DNA from: Amnibacterium sp.
GTDB taxonomy: Bacteria > Actinomycetota > Actinomycetes > Actinomycetales > Microbacteriaceae
Direction of reading: 5' to 3'
Assembly: GCF_025463795.1 (NCBI RefSeq)
Contig: NZ_JAODBE010000004.1
Coordinates: 1-64,000 of the forward strand
Length of the DNA: 64,000 bases
A program made the translations under genes and the position numbers. A model generated the notes under the pieces. The model saw only the letters and a program-made list of their open reading frames with translations. It did not search any database and was not told the DNA's origin. This document shows positions 1-9,239 of the stretch, piece by piece. The stretch's first letter is position 1. Each line of letters begins with the position of its first letter.

Positions 1-227
1 ATCTGTACGAGCTGCCGCCGGACGAGGCCAAGACGATCCCGCAGGTGCCGGGCTCGCTCGACAAGGTCCTCGATGCGCTCGAGGCCGACCACGACTACCT
101 GACGGCGGGCAACGTCTTCACGCCCGAGGTGATCGAGACCTGGCTCGAGTACAAGCGCGAGAAGGAGATCAAGCCGCTCGCGGCTCGCCCGCACCCCTTC
201 GAGTACGAGCTCTACTTCGGGGTCTAG
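1..227 (+). CDS. glnA: Glutamine synthetase type I, C-terminal part (5' end outside window)
   Basis: Translation ...[73 protein letters not shown]-stop is typical of the GlnA C-terminus. Confidence 0.88.
   Translation, partial: LYELPPDEAKTIPQVPGSLDKVLDALEADHDYLTAGNVFTPEVIETWLEYKREKEIKPLAARPHPFEYELYFGV
201..227 (+). repeat. attL-like repeat (glnA 3' end in use)
   Basis: GAGTACGAGCTCTACTTCGGGGTCTAG, 24/27 identical to 9213-9239. Confidence 0.7.
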
Positions 228-1315
228 CCAGAACGCTGGGCAGAAGCGGTAGCAGTCCGCAGAGAGTCCGCACGAGCAGCCAGAACGTCCGCGACGGCTG
301 CTCGTGCGGACTCTTCCTTGTCCGGCCACAGGTGCGTGTACGTGTCCAGCGTCGTCTTCGCCGAGGAGTGCCGCAGCCGCGTCTGCACGACCTTCACGTC
401 GAGGCCCTTCGAGATCAGCAGGCTCGCGAAGTAGTGCCGCAAGTCGTGGATGCGGAACCCCTCCGGCAGGCCCTCCACCGTTGCCCGCGCCCGCCGAAAG
501 GCCTCCTCGAGGGTGTACGGCGCGATCGGTCGCCCGATCATCCCAACCACGATCGTCGGGCTCCCCCACTGCACCGGGTTCCGGTTCAGCTCGACCGCGA
601 GCTCGAGCGGGATCGGGATCGGCGTCCGGGACATCTCCGTCTTCAGCTCCGCGTTTGGGTACTGCACTGCGGGCTTGATCACGCCCCGCATGAAATCGAC
701 ATCGGAGGTGCGGAGCGCGACGATCTCCGCCACCCGCAGACCGGCGAAGGCGCCGAGCAGGATCGCCGGCCGCATCGGCTCCGGCATCGCTTCGTACAGC
801 GCCCACACCTGCCCCGTCGTCGCCACATAGGGGCGCTGCTTCGCCGCGCCAGGGGACGTGCGCCTGGACACGGGCGACCGGGGTACAAGGCCGTCGTGCA
901 CCGCGTCGGCGAAGATGTGGCCGAGGCGCGCATGTATGGCGTAGATCGTCGAGTCCGCGAGGCCCTCGGACTTTAGCGCCGTCATCCACTCCCGGACCTC
1001 GGACGGGCGCACAGCAGACAGCGGCCGGTCGCCGAGTGCCAGGACGATGCGTCGCACGTGCACCCGCGCCTGCCGCACTGTCGATGGCCGCTTGACCTCG
1101 TAGCCGCGCATCCATGTCTCACACCAGTCCCGCACGGTCGTCCGCGCCGTCTTCGGGTCGAGATAGGTGCCCGTTACCACCGCCGTCGTGACCTCGTTGA
1201 GCCAGCGCTGCGCATCGGCCTTCAGGGTGAAGTGGCGCGCGTGCTCATTCCTCGCATCGTCGCGGTATCGGGCCCGCCAAACGCCGTCAGGACGCTTCTG
1301 AATGCTTGCCATCAT
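224..1315 (-). CDS. Site-specific tyrosine recombinase/integrase
   Basis: [20 protein letters not shown]-terminus, core ...[21 protein letters not shown]...[46 protein letters not shown] ggagg before ATG ATG. Confidence 0.95.
   Translation of the reverse strand: MMASIQKRPDGVWRARYRDDARNEHARHFTLKADAQRWLNEVTTAVVTGTYLDPKTARTTVRDWCETWMRGYEVKRPSTVRQARVHVRRIVLALGDRPLSAVRPSEVREWMTALKSEGLADSTIYAIHARLGHIFADAVHDGLVPRSPVSRRTSPGAAKQRPYVATTGQVWALYEAMPEPMRPAILLGAFAGLRVAEIVALRTSDVDFMRGVIKPAVQYPNAELKTEMSRTPIPIPLELAVELNRNPVQWGSPTIVVGMIGRPIAPYTLEEAFRRARATVEGLPEGFRIHDLRHYFASLLISKGLDVKVVQTRLRHSSAKTTLDTYTHLWPDKEESARAAVADVLAARADSLRTATASAQRSG
253..272 (+). repeat. Paired AGTCCGCA direct repeats, left end (possible integrase arm-type sites)
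   Basis: CAGTCCGCAGAgAGTCCGCA, 19/20 identical to 9092-9111. Confidence 0.55.
263..314. repeat. Perfect 19-bp inverted repeat (14-nt loop) inside integrase 3' end
   Basis: agagtccgcacgagcagcc (263-281) / ggctgctcgtgcggactct (296-314). Confidence 0.85.
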
Positions 1316-1344
1316 GCCTCCGCTCCTCCACAAGAGAGGACCCG

Positions 1345-1552
1345 CGCTCAAGCCACTCGCTGAGCGGAACGCGGGTGCTAGTCGGATCGATGAAGGCCCC
1401 GCGTGACTTCGCCACCTTCACGGTGGCGAGGAAGAGCTCGGCCTCGCGCTTCGTCCGAAGCCGCGCTTATCGGTCTGCGAGTGATCGACCTTCCGGTATT
1501 GGATCCGACCGCGCCGGCCACTGCTCGTCTCGTACGCGGCGACCGATCCCAT
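1345..1552 (-). pseudogene. Relic of a second integrase N-terminus (frameshifted)
   Basis: Minus strand MGSVAAYETSSGRRGRIQYRKVDHSQTDKRGF then, after a frameshift, TKREAELFLATVKVAKSRGAFIDPTSTRVPLSEWLERG; resembles Arm/AP2-like integrase N-terminal domain. Confidence 0.6.
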
Positions 1553-1791
1553 CGTTCCTCGTTCCTCCCGTATCCCGGTGAGCTGATCGTCCTGCTCCCC
1601 TCCGACATCCGCCTCCCCGCTCGCCCACCTGGTCGACTCAACTCACTCGGCCGGTGCTTTCGATACAGTTTCGGCATTTCGCCCGTCGGTCCTTCAGCAC
1701 CCCAATGCCTTCCGAGAATCCGCCTGCCTGCCTCCACCCCGCAATATTTTCCCTTCTCCCTTAACCACTCTCTCCACTGGCCATTCCTTTT

Positions 1792-1910
1792 GTCTTGCCC
1801 TGTCTTGGTCTGCTTCCTGAATACGCGAACCACCCTCTCTCAAGGAACGCAGAGTGAGGGTGGTTCGCGTACGGCACCCGCCGAGGAAGCAGACCAAGAC
1901 AGGGCAAGAC
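1792..1910. repeat. Long inverted repeat, two-segment stem (27 bp + 16 bp)
   Basis: 1792-1818 pairs perfectly with 1884-1910; 1822-1837 pairs perfectly with 1856-1871; internal loops of 3 and 12 nt. Confidence 0.9.
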
Positions 1911-1917
1911 GATCAAG

Positions 1918-1970
1918 CCCCCGTCGCCAGACCCGTCGCATCCAACGACGGAGCAAACGACGGGGGTTTT
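1918..1970 (+). terminator. Nested hairpin followed by T4, terminator-like
   Basis: cccccgtcg (1918-1926)/cgacggggg (1958-1966) enclosing ccgtcg (1933-1938)/cgacgg (1946-1951), then tttt. Confidence 0.5.
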
Positions 1971-3115
1971 GGTCCGGCATAGGACTCGCTTCCACCCCCG
2001 TCGGCGCGTGGCCAAGACAGACGACCTACCACCCCATGTGATAGTCCGATATACGTCCATCAACCCACAGGGCCGCAGTTCGAGGAGCGGGTGGGAGTCT
2101 CACAACCCGCGAGTAAAAACCCACCCGAACGGCAGAGGTTTTAGATGGGTTTGAGAATACCCAGGTCGTGATCCTGTTTTTCGAGCCGGCGCGCTCACCG
2201 AGGGCACCATCCTCCCCCACACGTGCCGATCCAGGCAGGGCCGCCGTTCCTCGCCCAGATGATAGAAGTCGAGAAGGGTCGGAGCCTCAACGAGCAGCAC
2301 TAGTCGGGGATCCCCGCCGTATCGAGCGACCCAGCAACCCTCGTTTGGATCGCTGTTGATCAACTCACACGATCGGGGTGCCCGCTGGTCCGTGTGAGGC
2401 TCTCGGCCCGACGCTTGACCTGTTCACCCTCTCCCAGCCGCCATGGTCTCGTGCTGTTCCCTGGCGCAGTCGGCGGTGCTGTAGGACCGTGCGGCGTCCG
2501 GGTGTCCTGGGTACTGCGTCGGGGGCACTGCCGGCGATCCCGATCGGTCTACTGCTGGTGGTCGCCATCCTGTTGTTGCCGACCGGCCCGCCGGCGTGTC
2601 AGCGGCGCGTGGGCGAAGATAACCCCGCCACTGGTTGCCACGCTGCGATGGTCCTCCGCTCGCTTCAACCCGAAGAGCACCGGAAGGCGGGAATCGGAAC
2701 CCTTCTCAGAAGATGTCTCGCATCGGTTGTCGCTCATGAGGCAGTGGCGCTACGCTCCGCCATGGCTATGAGCCAGCCTGCCGAGGGTGGTGAGGTCGCG
2801 AACCGTGGCCCGCTTCCACTCGACCTGATCGCCCTTGGTCCTCGCGGTCGTTTTCGTCGCGATTTCCCGCGTCGCGGCGCGCCTGGTTCCGGTCGTGTCG
2901 CCCGTCGATGCCGACGACGGTCAATCTTTGCCAGTGACCAGGTGGAGGTGACGCTGTGATCCATCGACAGCAGCGACGTTGCACGGACGGGCGTTTGACA
3001 GCTTTGAGGGGAGGACCCGGATGAGCGATCCGAGGTGGTGCCTCGCGGCCGGGTGGCCCGGTGGAGAGCTCAGGTCGGCGGATACCAGTCCGTTGCTTCC
3101 CGCAGGAGGACGGAC

Positions 3116-5005
3116 ATGAGATCGCGCATGGTCGCGCTTTCCATCGCGGTGTTTCTGCTGGCATGGCCGGCATCAGCGCACGCACGACCCGGCTCAACGA
3201 GCGCGCAAGCGAGCACACCATCTCAGACCAACGCCGCCTACGCCGAGTCGAATCGCACCGTCAGAAACACGTTCGTGACAACGCAGCAGACCAGCTGCTA
3301 TCGCCCAGAGGTTCCGGCTGCGCAGTTCAACTTCGGACCGGCGGAGGGCTACAGCGGGGAGACTCCCTGCTCGCCAACGACCGCGACAACCGGCGAGGAC
3401 ACCGGGCTCGCTCCGTACCTGACGCAGTCCCACAGCAATCCGGGCTACCCCGACAGCGGCCCGATGGTGGTCAAAGACCACTCGGAGTCGTCTTTGGCTG
3501 CCGACCCGGCCCATCCCGATCACCTCATCGGGTCGTCCAAATGGGAAACGAGTCCCGAGGGCGGCATTCATGTCCTCGGCTTCTTCGAGTCCTATGACGG
3601 CGGTCGAACTTGGCCGTTCCAGGGACACATCCCGGGCTATGAAGGATGGACGCAGATCACCGACCCGTCCGGGGCGTTTGACAGCTACGGCAACTATTAC
3701 GAGCTCCAGCTGCCCTACCAATTCTCCTTCAACCCGGACGGTAGTCGAAACTACTCCGCCGACGCTAAGATCGAGCCGAATCCGACTAGACCCAACAACG
3801 TCATCTCGCTCAGCGAGCACCCGTACAAGTCGGAAAATCGGCGCACCTCGAGACAATGGTCGGCCACGAACGGCAACGACCCCCAGACATCGCGACTCGA
3901 CATTCTGCGGGCCAGCGAGTCCGTCGCCCTCGACAAGCAGTGGCTCACCATCGATACCCGGCCCGACAGCCCGCACCGCAACCGCATGTACGCCATGTGG
4001 AGCGAGTACGCCGTGAACGGAGACCTGACCTCCGTCGCCTCCTACGCCGACGCTCGACCGAACGGCACCCACTCTCCATGGTCAGCGCCGATCACGCTGC
4101 CTTCGGGCCCATTGACGAACGGGGTCACGTTCGTACTGCCCCGCGTGGCCGCCAACGGCTGGGTGTACACACCCCTCTCCGCATTCACAGGGAACGTCGC
4201 GGCTATCGGAGTCGATATCTCCAAGGACGGCGGCAAGACCTGGCACTACATCGGAACCGCGTCCCCCAACATCACCACCCCACCGTCAGACCCACCCGGC
4301 ACTGCACTTGCCAACACGACGATCTCTGATGGGATTTTCACCAGTTTCGCCGTCGGCAACGACCCGAGCGGGAGGGGCCCGCTGTATCTGGTGTGGGAGG
4401 ACTACCGCACAGGAGTCAGCAACGTGATGTTGTCTGCATCGTCCAACGGCGGAGTCTCGTGGTCAGCGCCCTTGCGCGTCAATGACAACGCACACGCCAC
4501 CGACGCGTTCCAGCCGACAGTCGCAGTGCAAGACCGCGCGGCCGGAACCGTCAGCGTGACCTTCTATGACCGGCGCCTGCCTTGTCCGGGCACTACGCGC
4601 GCCGCTGATGTCCCGGGCACCGAGTCGTACAACGCGGGCCTGCGGCTCGACACCGCGAACCCGAGATCACCCGTCGGCGCCGAACCACCCTACGGAGTCA
4701 GTAACTACTGCGTGGACAGCAGCGTCCAGTACTACCGAGCCAACCTCACGCTCTTCAATGACCACGCTCACAACATCCGCTTGACGAAACACTCGTGGGA
4801 CCCCCAGCTCAACCCACACCGCAGCAGTGCGCAACGAAGTTCTACTGCGACATTCATCGGCGACTACTACGGCGACGTCATCATCGGCGGCACCAACCTC
4901 TTCGACTTCGTCAGCACGTTCGACAGCATGACGGACATCAACCAGCGCAACCCGGCGCATCAGATGCAACAAGTCCTAGCACGCCTGCCGGTGCCGACCT
5001 CATAG
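3116..5005 (+). CDS. Secreted sialidase/neuraminidase-fold (BNR/Asp-box) protein
   Basis: Signal peptide MRSRMVALSIAVFLLAWPASAHA; Asp boxes SYDGGRTW, SKDGGKTW, SSNGGVSW; SD aggagga 5' of ATG. Confidence 0.8.
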   Translation: MRSRMVALSIAVFLLAWPASAHARPGSTSAQASTPSQTNAAYAESNRTVRNTFVTTQQTSCYRPEVPAAQFNFGPAEGYSGETPCSPTTATTGEDTGLAPYLTQSHSNPGYPDSGPMVVKDHSESSLAADPAHPDHLIGSSKWETSPEGGIHVLGFFESYDGGRTWPFQGHIPGYEGWTQITDPSGAFDSYGNYYELQLPYQFSFNPDGSRNYSADAKIEPNPTRPNNVISLSEHPYKSENRRTSRQWSATNGNDPQTSRLDILRASESVALDKQWLTIDTRPDSPHRNRMYAMWSEYAVNGDLTSVASYADARPNGTHSPWSAPITLPSGPLTNGVTFVLPRVAANGWVYTPLSAFTGNVAAIGVDISKDGGKTWHYIGTASPNITTPPSDPPGTALANTTISDGIFTSFAVGNDPSGRGPLYLVWEDYRTGVSNVMLSASSNGGVSWSAPLRVNDNAHATDAFQPTVAVQDRAAGTVSVTFYDRRLPCPGTTRAADVPGTESYNAGLRLDTANPRSPVGAEPPYGVSNYCVDSSVQYYRANLTLFNDHAHNIRLTKHSWDPQLNPHRSSAQRSSTATFIGDYYGDVIIGGTNLFDFVSTFDSMTDINQRNPAHQMQQVLARLPVPTS

Positions 5006-5526
5006 ACGTGGCGGCGCGCTGCAGCGGTGCCGACCTGCGGCATGTCGGTATCGTGAGCACCGAGACCGCTGGGCCAGGATCTTGAGTCGCTCGTCACGTC
5101 CAATCAGAAGGGCGGACGCTGCTTGACGACCTGTGGACTGGTGACAGCTCAGCGCTGTAACGACGGTCGGCGCTGAACGCTGGTGGGTCCCGCTGAAGCG
5201 TCTCGGTAGCGACATCGATCTGGTGTCGAGATGTGAAGAGGCGCACGAACTCGGCCGCGGTCGGTGCAGCGAGCTCGACCGTTTGGGACTGGGCTCGGCA
5301 GGGTTTTGCTGCGCGTGTCGGGCAGCAAAAAGATCACGGCGCAGGTACGGAGCCCGCGGAACCGTTGATGCCCGTCCGACCCGGTGGTACACCTGTGGCT
5401 GAGCGAGGACGCGAGGAGTTCGCGTCGCCGTACCAGCAGCCGTCCAGGTCTCGGCGTTGGCGCTCGTGACGAAGCCCTGAGTCATCGTCGGTTCGGTCGC
5501 AGGGCAGCCAGTACTCGAGGTGCCTC

Positions 5527-6474
5527 ATGGCAGTGCAGTTGGACATCAGTTCATTTCCGGTCGCCGACAGGGTGAGAGCCTTCGAGGCTCGGCTTGATGC
5601 CGCGCTCCCGCCTTCCGCCCAACTTGATGCTGCGCATGAAGCGCAAGGTTCGCTCAGCGGATGGGATCTCGGCTCGGAAGCCGTGCTCGCGGACATGCGG
5701 GTGACCGCGAGGTACCTGCAACTGAGCCGCCGCAAGCGCTCGCCGCGGTTCATGTCGAGCGGCGAGCGGCTCTCCGTGTCCGTGAATCCTGTAGGCGACT
5801 GCCGCACCAACGGTCGGGGGGTGCAGGCCAGCGGACGGCGGCTTCGCTTGCTGGACCTCACGTCCGACTTCAGCATCTGCTACCGCGGGTCTTGCCGGAG
5901 CGTCGCCTTCGACAGCGACAACGCCTATCCGGGACTCTCCGTCGACGCGGTTCGCGCGGCCGTCGGCCGGACGGATGCCAGTCCACTTCACGACCTCGTC
6001 TATCGCCACATCATCAGCCTCGCTGACTTGGCGCGTGGCCTGACGGCCGACACGCTCCTGACGACGGGCGCTGCGACCGCCGATCTCGTGAGAGCGCTCG
6101 TACAGTCCGTCTCCTCCCGCGATGCGGACCGCAAGGGAGCCCTCGCCGAAACGCTTCCGAATCGCATTGACGACTACATCCGTCGACATCTCGGCGATGC
6201 GGACCTCTCTCCAGCCCGCATCGCCGAGGCGCATCACGTCTCACTCCGCTACCTGTACGTCCTCCTCGCGGAGAAGGCGGAGACGCCCGCCGAATGGATC
6301 ATGAGCCAGCGTCTCAATGCAGCTCGCATCGACCTGGCGCAGGACAGCCCCGCGGTCGGCGTCGTTGCTCAGCGGTGGGGCTTCAAGGACCAATCGCACT
6401 TCACCCGCCGCTTCAAAGCGGCGTACGGCATGACGCCGGGAGAGTTCGCTCGGACCGCTTCCAAACCGTACTGA
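5527..6474 (+). CDS. AraC family transcriptional regulator
   Basis: C-terminal HTH ...LSPARIAEAHHVSLRYLYVLLAEKAETPAEWIMSQRLNAARIDLA...VAQRWGFKDQSHFTRRFKAAYGMTPGEFA. Confidence 0.93.
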   Translation: MAVQLDISSFPVADRVRAFEARLDAALPPSAQLDAAHEAQGSLSGWDLGSEAVLADMRVTARYLQLSRRKRSPRFMSSGERLSVSVNPVGDCRTNGRGVQASGRRLRLLDLTSDFSICYRGSCRSVAFDSDNAYPGLSVDAVRAAVGRTDASPLHDLVYRHIISLADLARGLTADTLLTTGAATADLVRALVQSVSSRDADRKGALAETLPNRIDDYIRRHLGDADLSPARIAEAHHVSLRYLYVLLAEKAETPAEWIMSQRLNAARIDLAQDSPAVGVVAQRWGFKDQSHFTRRFKAAYGMTPGEFARTASKPY

Positions 6475-6720
6475 CTCGAAGGGCGGACAGCCCCGGAGCG
6501 GCTCGTTTGAAGGTGCCTGACCTGTTCGAGGCGAAGTTGGTTGGAACAGGGAGCACAAGGCCCTCAGGGCGACACGCGCCGCCCAGCGCTGACCGACGCG
6601 CTCGTCGTTTCGACGGCTCTGCGCGCTGAGGCCAGTGCGGTGCACGGTCGTGCAAGCGGGACGCCACCGCCTCGTTCTAGCGTGCGAGCTGTCCAGGAAG
6701 TGAAGCCCAGGAGGCGCCTC

Positions 6721-7584
6721 GTGAGCGAATTGACCCACCGCGAGTTGAGAGAGATCGACGCTGCGAACGCGTCTGATCTACCTCCGGTCGCGTTCATCCA
6801 CGGCTTGTGGCTGCTGTCGAGTAGTTGGGACAGGTGGCGCAAGCACTTCGAGGCGCAGGGCTACAGCACCATCGCCCCGGGGTGGCCCGATGACCCTGAG
6901 ACGGTCGCGGAAGCGAAGCAGGACCCGTCCGTGTTCGCGCACAAGATGATCGGCGTCGTCACTGATCACTATCTGGACGCGATCAGCCGCTTGACGAGAA
7001 AGCCAGCAGTGGTCGGGCACTCGTTCGGGGGTCTGATCGCACAAAAGATCGCGGGCGATGGAGTTTCCGCCTCGACCGTCGCCATCGACCCTGCGCCCTA
7101 CCGAGGAGTGCTTCCCGTTCCGTGGTCGGCGCTGAAGTCAGGGGCGCCCGTGCTCGGCAACCCAGCGAACGCTGGCCGAGCTGTAGCGCTGACCTTCGAT
7201 CAGTTTCGATTCGGATGGACCAACGCGCTTCCGGAGGAGGAGGCCCGGCAGCTGTACGACGAGTACCACGTCCCAGCCGCGGGCGCTCCCCTCTTCCAGG
7301 CCGTCACCGCAAATGTCAACCCGTGGACAGAGGCGCAAGTCGACATCCGAAACGCCGACCGGGGGCCGCTGCTCATCATCGCGGGGCAAGCCGACAACAC
7401 CATCCCACTGGCGATCACGCACGCGATGTTCAAGCTGCAGCAGAAGAACCCAGGTCTGACCGAAATCGCCGAGATCCCGAACCGCGGACACGCCCTCACC
7501 ATCGACCACGGCTGGAAGGAGGTAGCGGACGCCGCACTCAGCTTCATCGCACGCACCCTCAGCCCGGCCAGTCCCGTCCGCTGA
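6721..7584 (+). CDS. Alpha/beta hydrolase
   Basis: VAFIHGLWLLSSSWDRW, nucleophile elbow GHSFGG, C-terminal NRGHALTIDHGW. Confidence 0.85.
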   Translation: MSELTHRELREIDAANASDLPPVAFIHGLWLLSSSWDRWRKHFEAQGYSTIAPGWPDDPETVAEAKQDPSVFAHKMIGVVTDHYLDAISRLTRKPAVVGHSFGGLIAQKIAGDGVSASTVAIDPAPYRGVLPVPWSALKSGAPVLGNPANAGRAVALTFDQFRFGWTNALPEEEARQLYDEYHVPAAGAPLFQAVTANVNPWTEAQVDIRNADRGPLLIIAGQADNTIPLAITHAMFKLQQKNPGLTEIAEIPNRGHALTIDHGWKEVADAALSFIARTLSPASPVR

Positions 7585-7790
7585 TCGCACAAGGTGCCCG
7601 GGTCAGGGCCCGGGGTCACACCTTCGCAGGAGCAGCGCCCGGCCCGCCGCTCCCGGAGTGCCTCAAGAGTGCTCCCCTTCGTCGCCGAGACGCAGGGGAG
7701 AAGGGGAAGGCCGGGGGCGCCACCTCTTCCGCTGAGCACGCGCGCCGTTACCAGTACCGCAATTCGATCCGATCCATCCCAGGAGAAGTC

Positions 7791-8615
7791 ATGGGTTTCA
7801 TCCAGACAGCAGACGGCACGGAAATCTTCTACAAGGACTGGGGCTCTGGTCAGCCAATCGTTTTCAGTCACGGATGGCCGCTCTCGGCCGACGACTGGGA
7901 CGCTCAGATGTTGTTCTTCCTGCATCACGGCTACCGCGTCATCGCCCACGACCGCCGCGGGCACGGCCGGTCCACGCAGACCGGCGGCGGCCATGACATG
8001 GACCACTACGCCGCCGACGTAGCCGCGCTGACCCAGCAGCTCGACCTGCGCGACGCCATCCACGTCGGGCACTCCACCGGCGGGGGCGAGGTCGCCCATT
8101 ACATCGGCAAGTACGGCGAGGACCGCGTCGCCCGGGCGGTGCTCATCAGCGCTGTGCCGCCGATCATGGTGCAGACCAAGAACAACCCCGACGGTCTACC
8201 GAAGAGCGTGTTCGACGACCTGCAGGCCCAGGTTGCCACCAACCGCTCCAACTTCTATCGGGCGTTGCCTTCGGGCCCGTTCTACGGCTACAACCGCCCA
8301 GGGTCGGCGGCATCCGAACCGGTCATTCAGAACTGGTGGAGGCAGGGAATGATGGGCGGGGCGAACGCCCACTACGACGGCATCGTCGCGTTCTCACAAA
8401 CAGACTTCACCGAGGACCTCAAGAAAATCACCGTCCCGGTGCTGATCATGCACGGCGACGACGACCAAATCGTCCCGTATGCCGACTCCGCGCCCTTATC
8501 AGCCCAACTCGTTCAGAACGGCACCCTCAAGACCTACCCGGGCTTCCCCCACGGGATGCCCACCACTGAGGCCGCCACGATCAATGCCGACCTATTGGAG
8601 TGGCTGCATTCCTGA
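7791..8615 (+). CDS. Alpha/beta hydrolase, non-heme chloroperoxidase/arylesterase type
   Basis: MGFIQTADGTEIFYKDWGSGQPIVFSHGWPLSADDWDAQM...GHSTGGGEVAHYIG...FPHGMPTTEAATINADLLEWL; SD aggaga. Confidence 0.92.
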   Translation: MGFIQTADGTEIFYKDWGSGQPIVFSHGWPLSADDWDAQMLFFLHHGYRVIAHDRRGHGRSTQTGGGHDMDHYAADVAALTQQLDLRDAIHVGHSTGGGEVAHYIGKYGEDRVARAVLISAVPPIMVQTKNNPDGLPKSVFDDLQAQVATNRSNFYRALPSGPFYGYNRPGSAASEPVIQNWWRQGMMGGANAHYDGIVAFSQTDFTEDLKKITVPVLIMHGDDDQIVPYADSAPLSAQLVQNGTLKTYPGFPHGMPTTEAATINADLLEWLHS

Positions 8616-8715
8616 CTTTTTCGTAACTAGACGGAGCCCCCAATTTGCGGCGCTGGACCTGGCAGGGCATCAGCCCGTTCAGCAATGAAGGACAGAGGCT
8701 TCCTGACGCCGACGT

Positions 8716-8815
8716 GTGATCATCGACGCGGCCGGCAATCCGCTGGCTCTGCTCGACCTTCCTGAGGCATACCTGGCCGGTTCGCCGGGCCGCGGACTTC
8801 CCGGCCTGGGCTCGG
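8716..8815 (+). pseudogene. Fragment of LuxR-family large ATPase regulator
   Basis: VIIDAAGNPLALLDLPEAYLAGSPGRGLPGLG resembles the conserved 'AAGGNPLALLELPRAL' segment; no complete ORF. Confidence 0.45.
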
Positions 8816-8824
8816 TCCGTACCC

Positions 8825-9055
8825 GGCTCTCTCGTCGGCCAGCTCGCCAGACGTCAGTCGATCCTCAACGCGAAGGGCACGATCACCTCCGCCAAGCCGT
8901 TCATCGGCAGGACCTTCGACGAGGTCTCGGAGGAGGCGTCTGCCGTCGGGTTCGGCGTGGTCCCGAGTCCCGGCGGGGAGGCACGCTTCGACATCCGGGG
9001 CAAGCTCCTCGCGCCGGAGGAAATCAGCGCGCTCGTGCTGCGGAAGCTCGCGGCT
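8825..9055 (+). pseudogene. Truncated DnaK (Hsp70) ATPase-domain fragment
   Basis: GSLVGQLARRQSILNAKGTITSAKPFIGRTFDEVSEEASAVGFGVVPSPGGEARFDIRGKLLAPEEISALVLRKLA matches the N-terminal DnaK pattern; truncated at both ends. Confidence 0.75.
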
Positions 9056-9091
9056 CGGGTGCGACGACCCGCTGGCCGCCCTGCTGGGGGC

Positions 9092-9111
9092 CAGTCCGCA
9101 GAAAGTCCGCA
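9092..9111 (+). repeat. Paired AGTCCGCA direct repeats, right end
   Basis: CAGTCCGCAGAaAGTCCGCA, matches 253-272 with one mismatch. Confidence 0.55.
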
Positions 9112-9212
9112 AGCGGGCCACTCTTTCCCTCTTCAGCCGACACCAGTCATGACCACATCCGCGATTTTCCGCGGCTCCCGTAACTGTCCAACACCCCACA
9201 GCACGCCGGGGC

Positions 9213-9239
9213 GAGTTCGAGCTCTACTACGGCGTCTAG
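9213..9239 (+). repeat. attR-like repeat (displaced glnA 3' end)
   Basis: GAGTTCGAGCTCTACTACGGCGTCTAG reads E F E L Y Y G V stop but is not preceded by any glnA sequence. Confidence 0.72.

Noticed and set aside
2365-3000. Several overlapping ORFs (e.g. 2378-2959 +, 2766-3221 -) within the element
   Set aside because: No start/RBS support or recognisable family; Arg/Ser/Pro-rich shadow translations. May be decayed transposon or gene remnants but I could not support an assignment.
5006-5526. Minus ORF 5000-5485 between sialidase-like gene and AraC gene
   Set aside because: Low-complexity translation without domain features; treated as intergenic.
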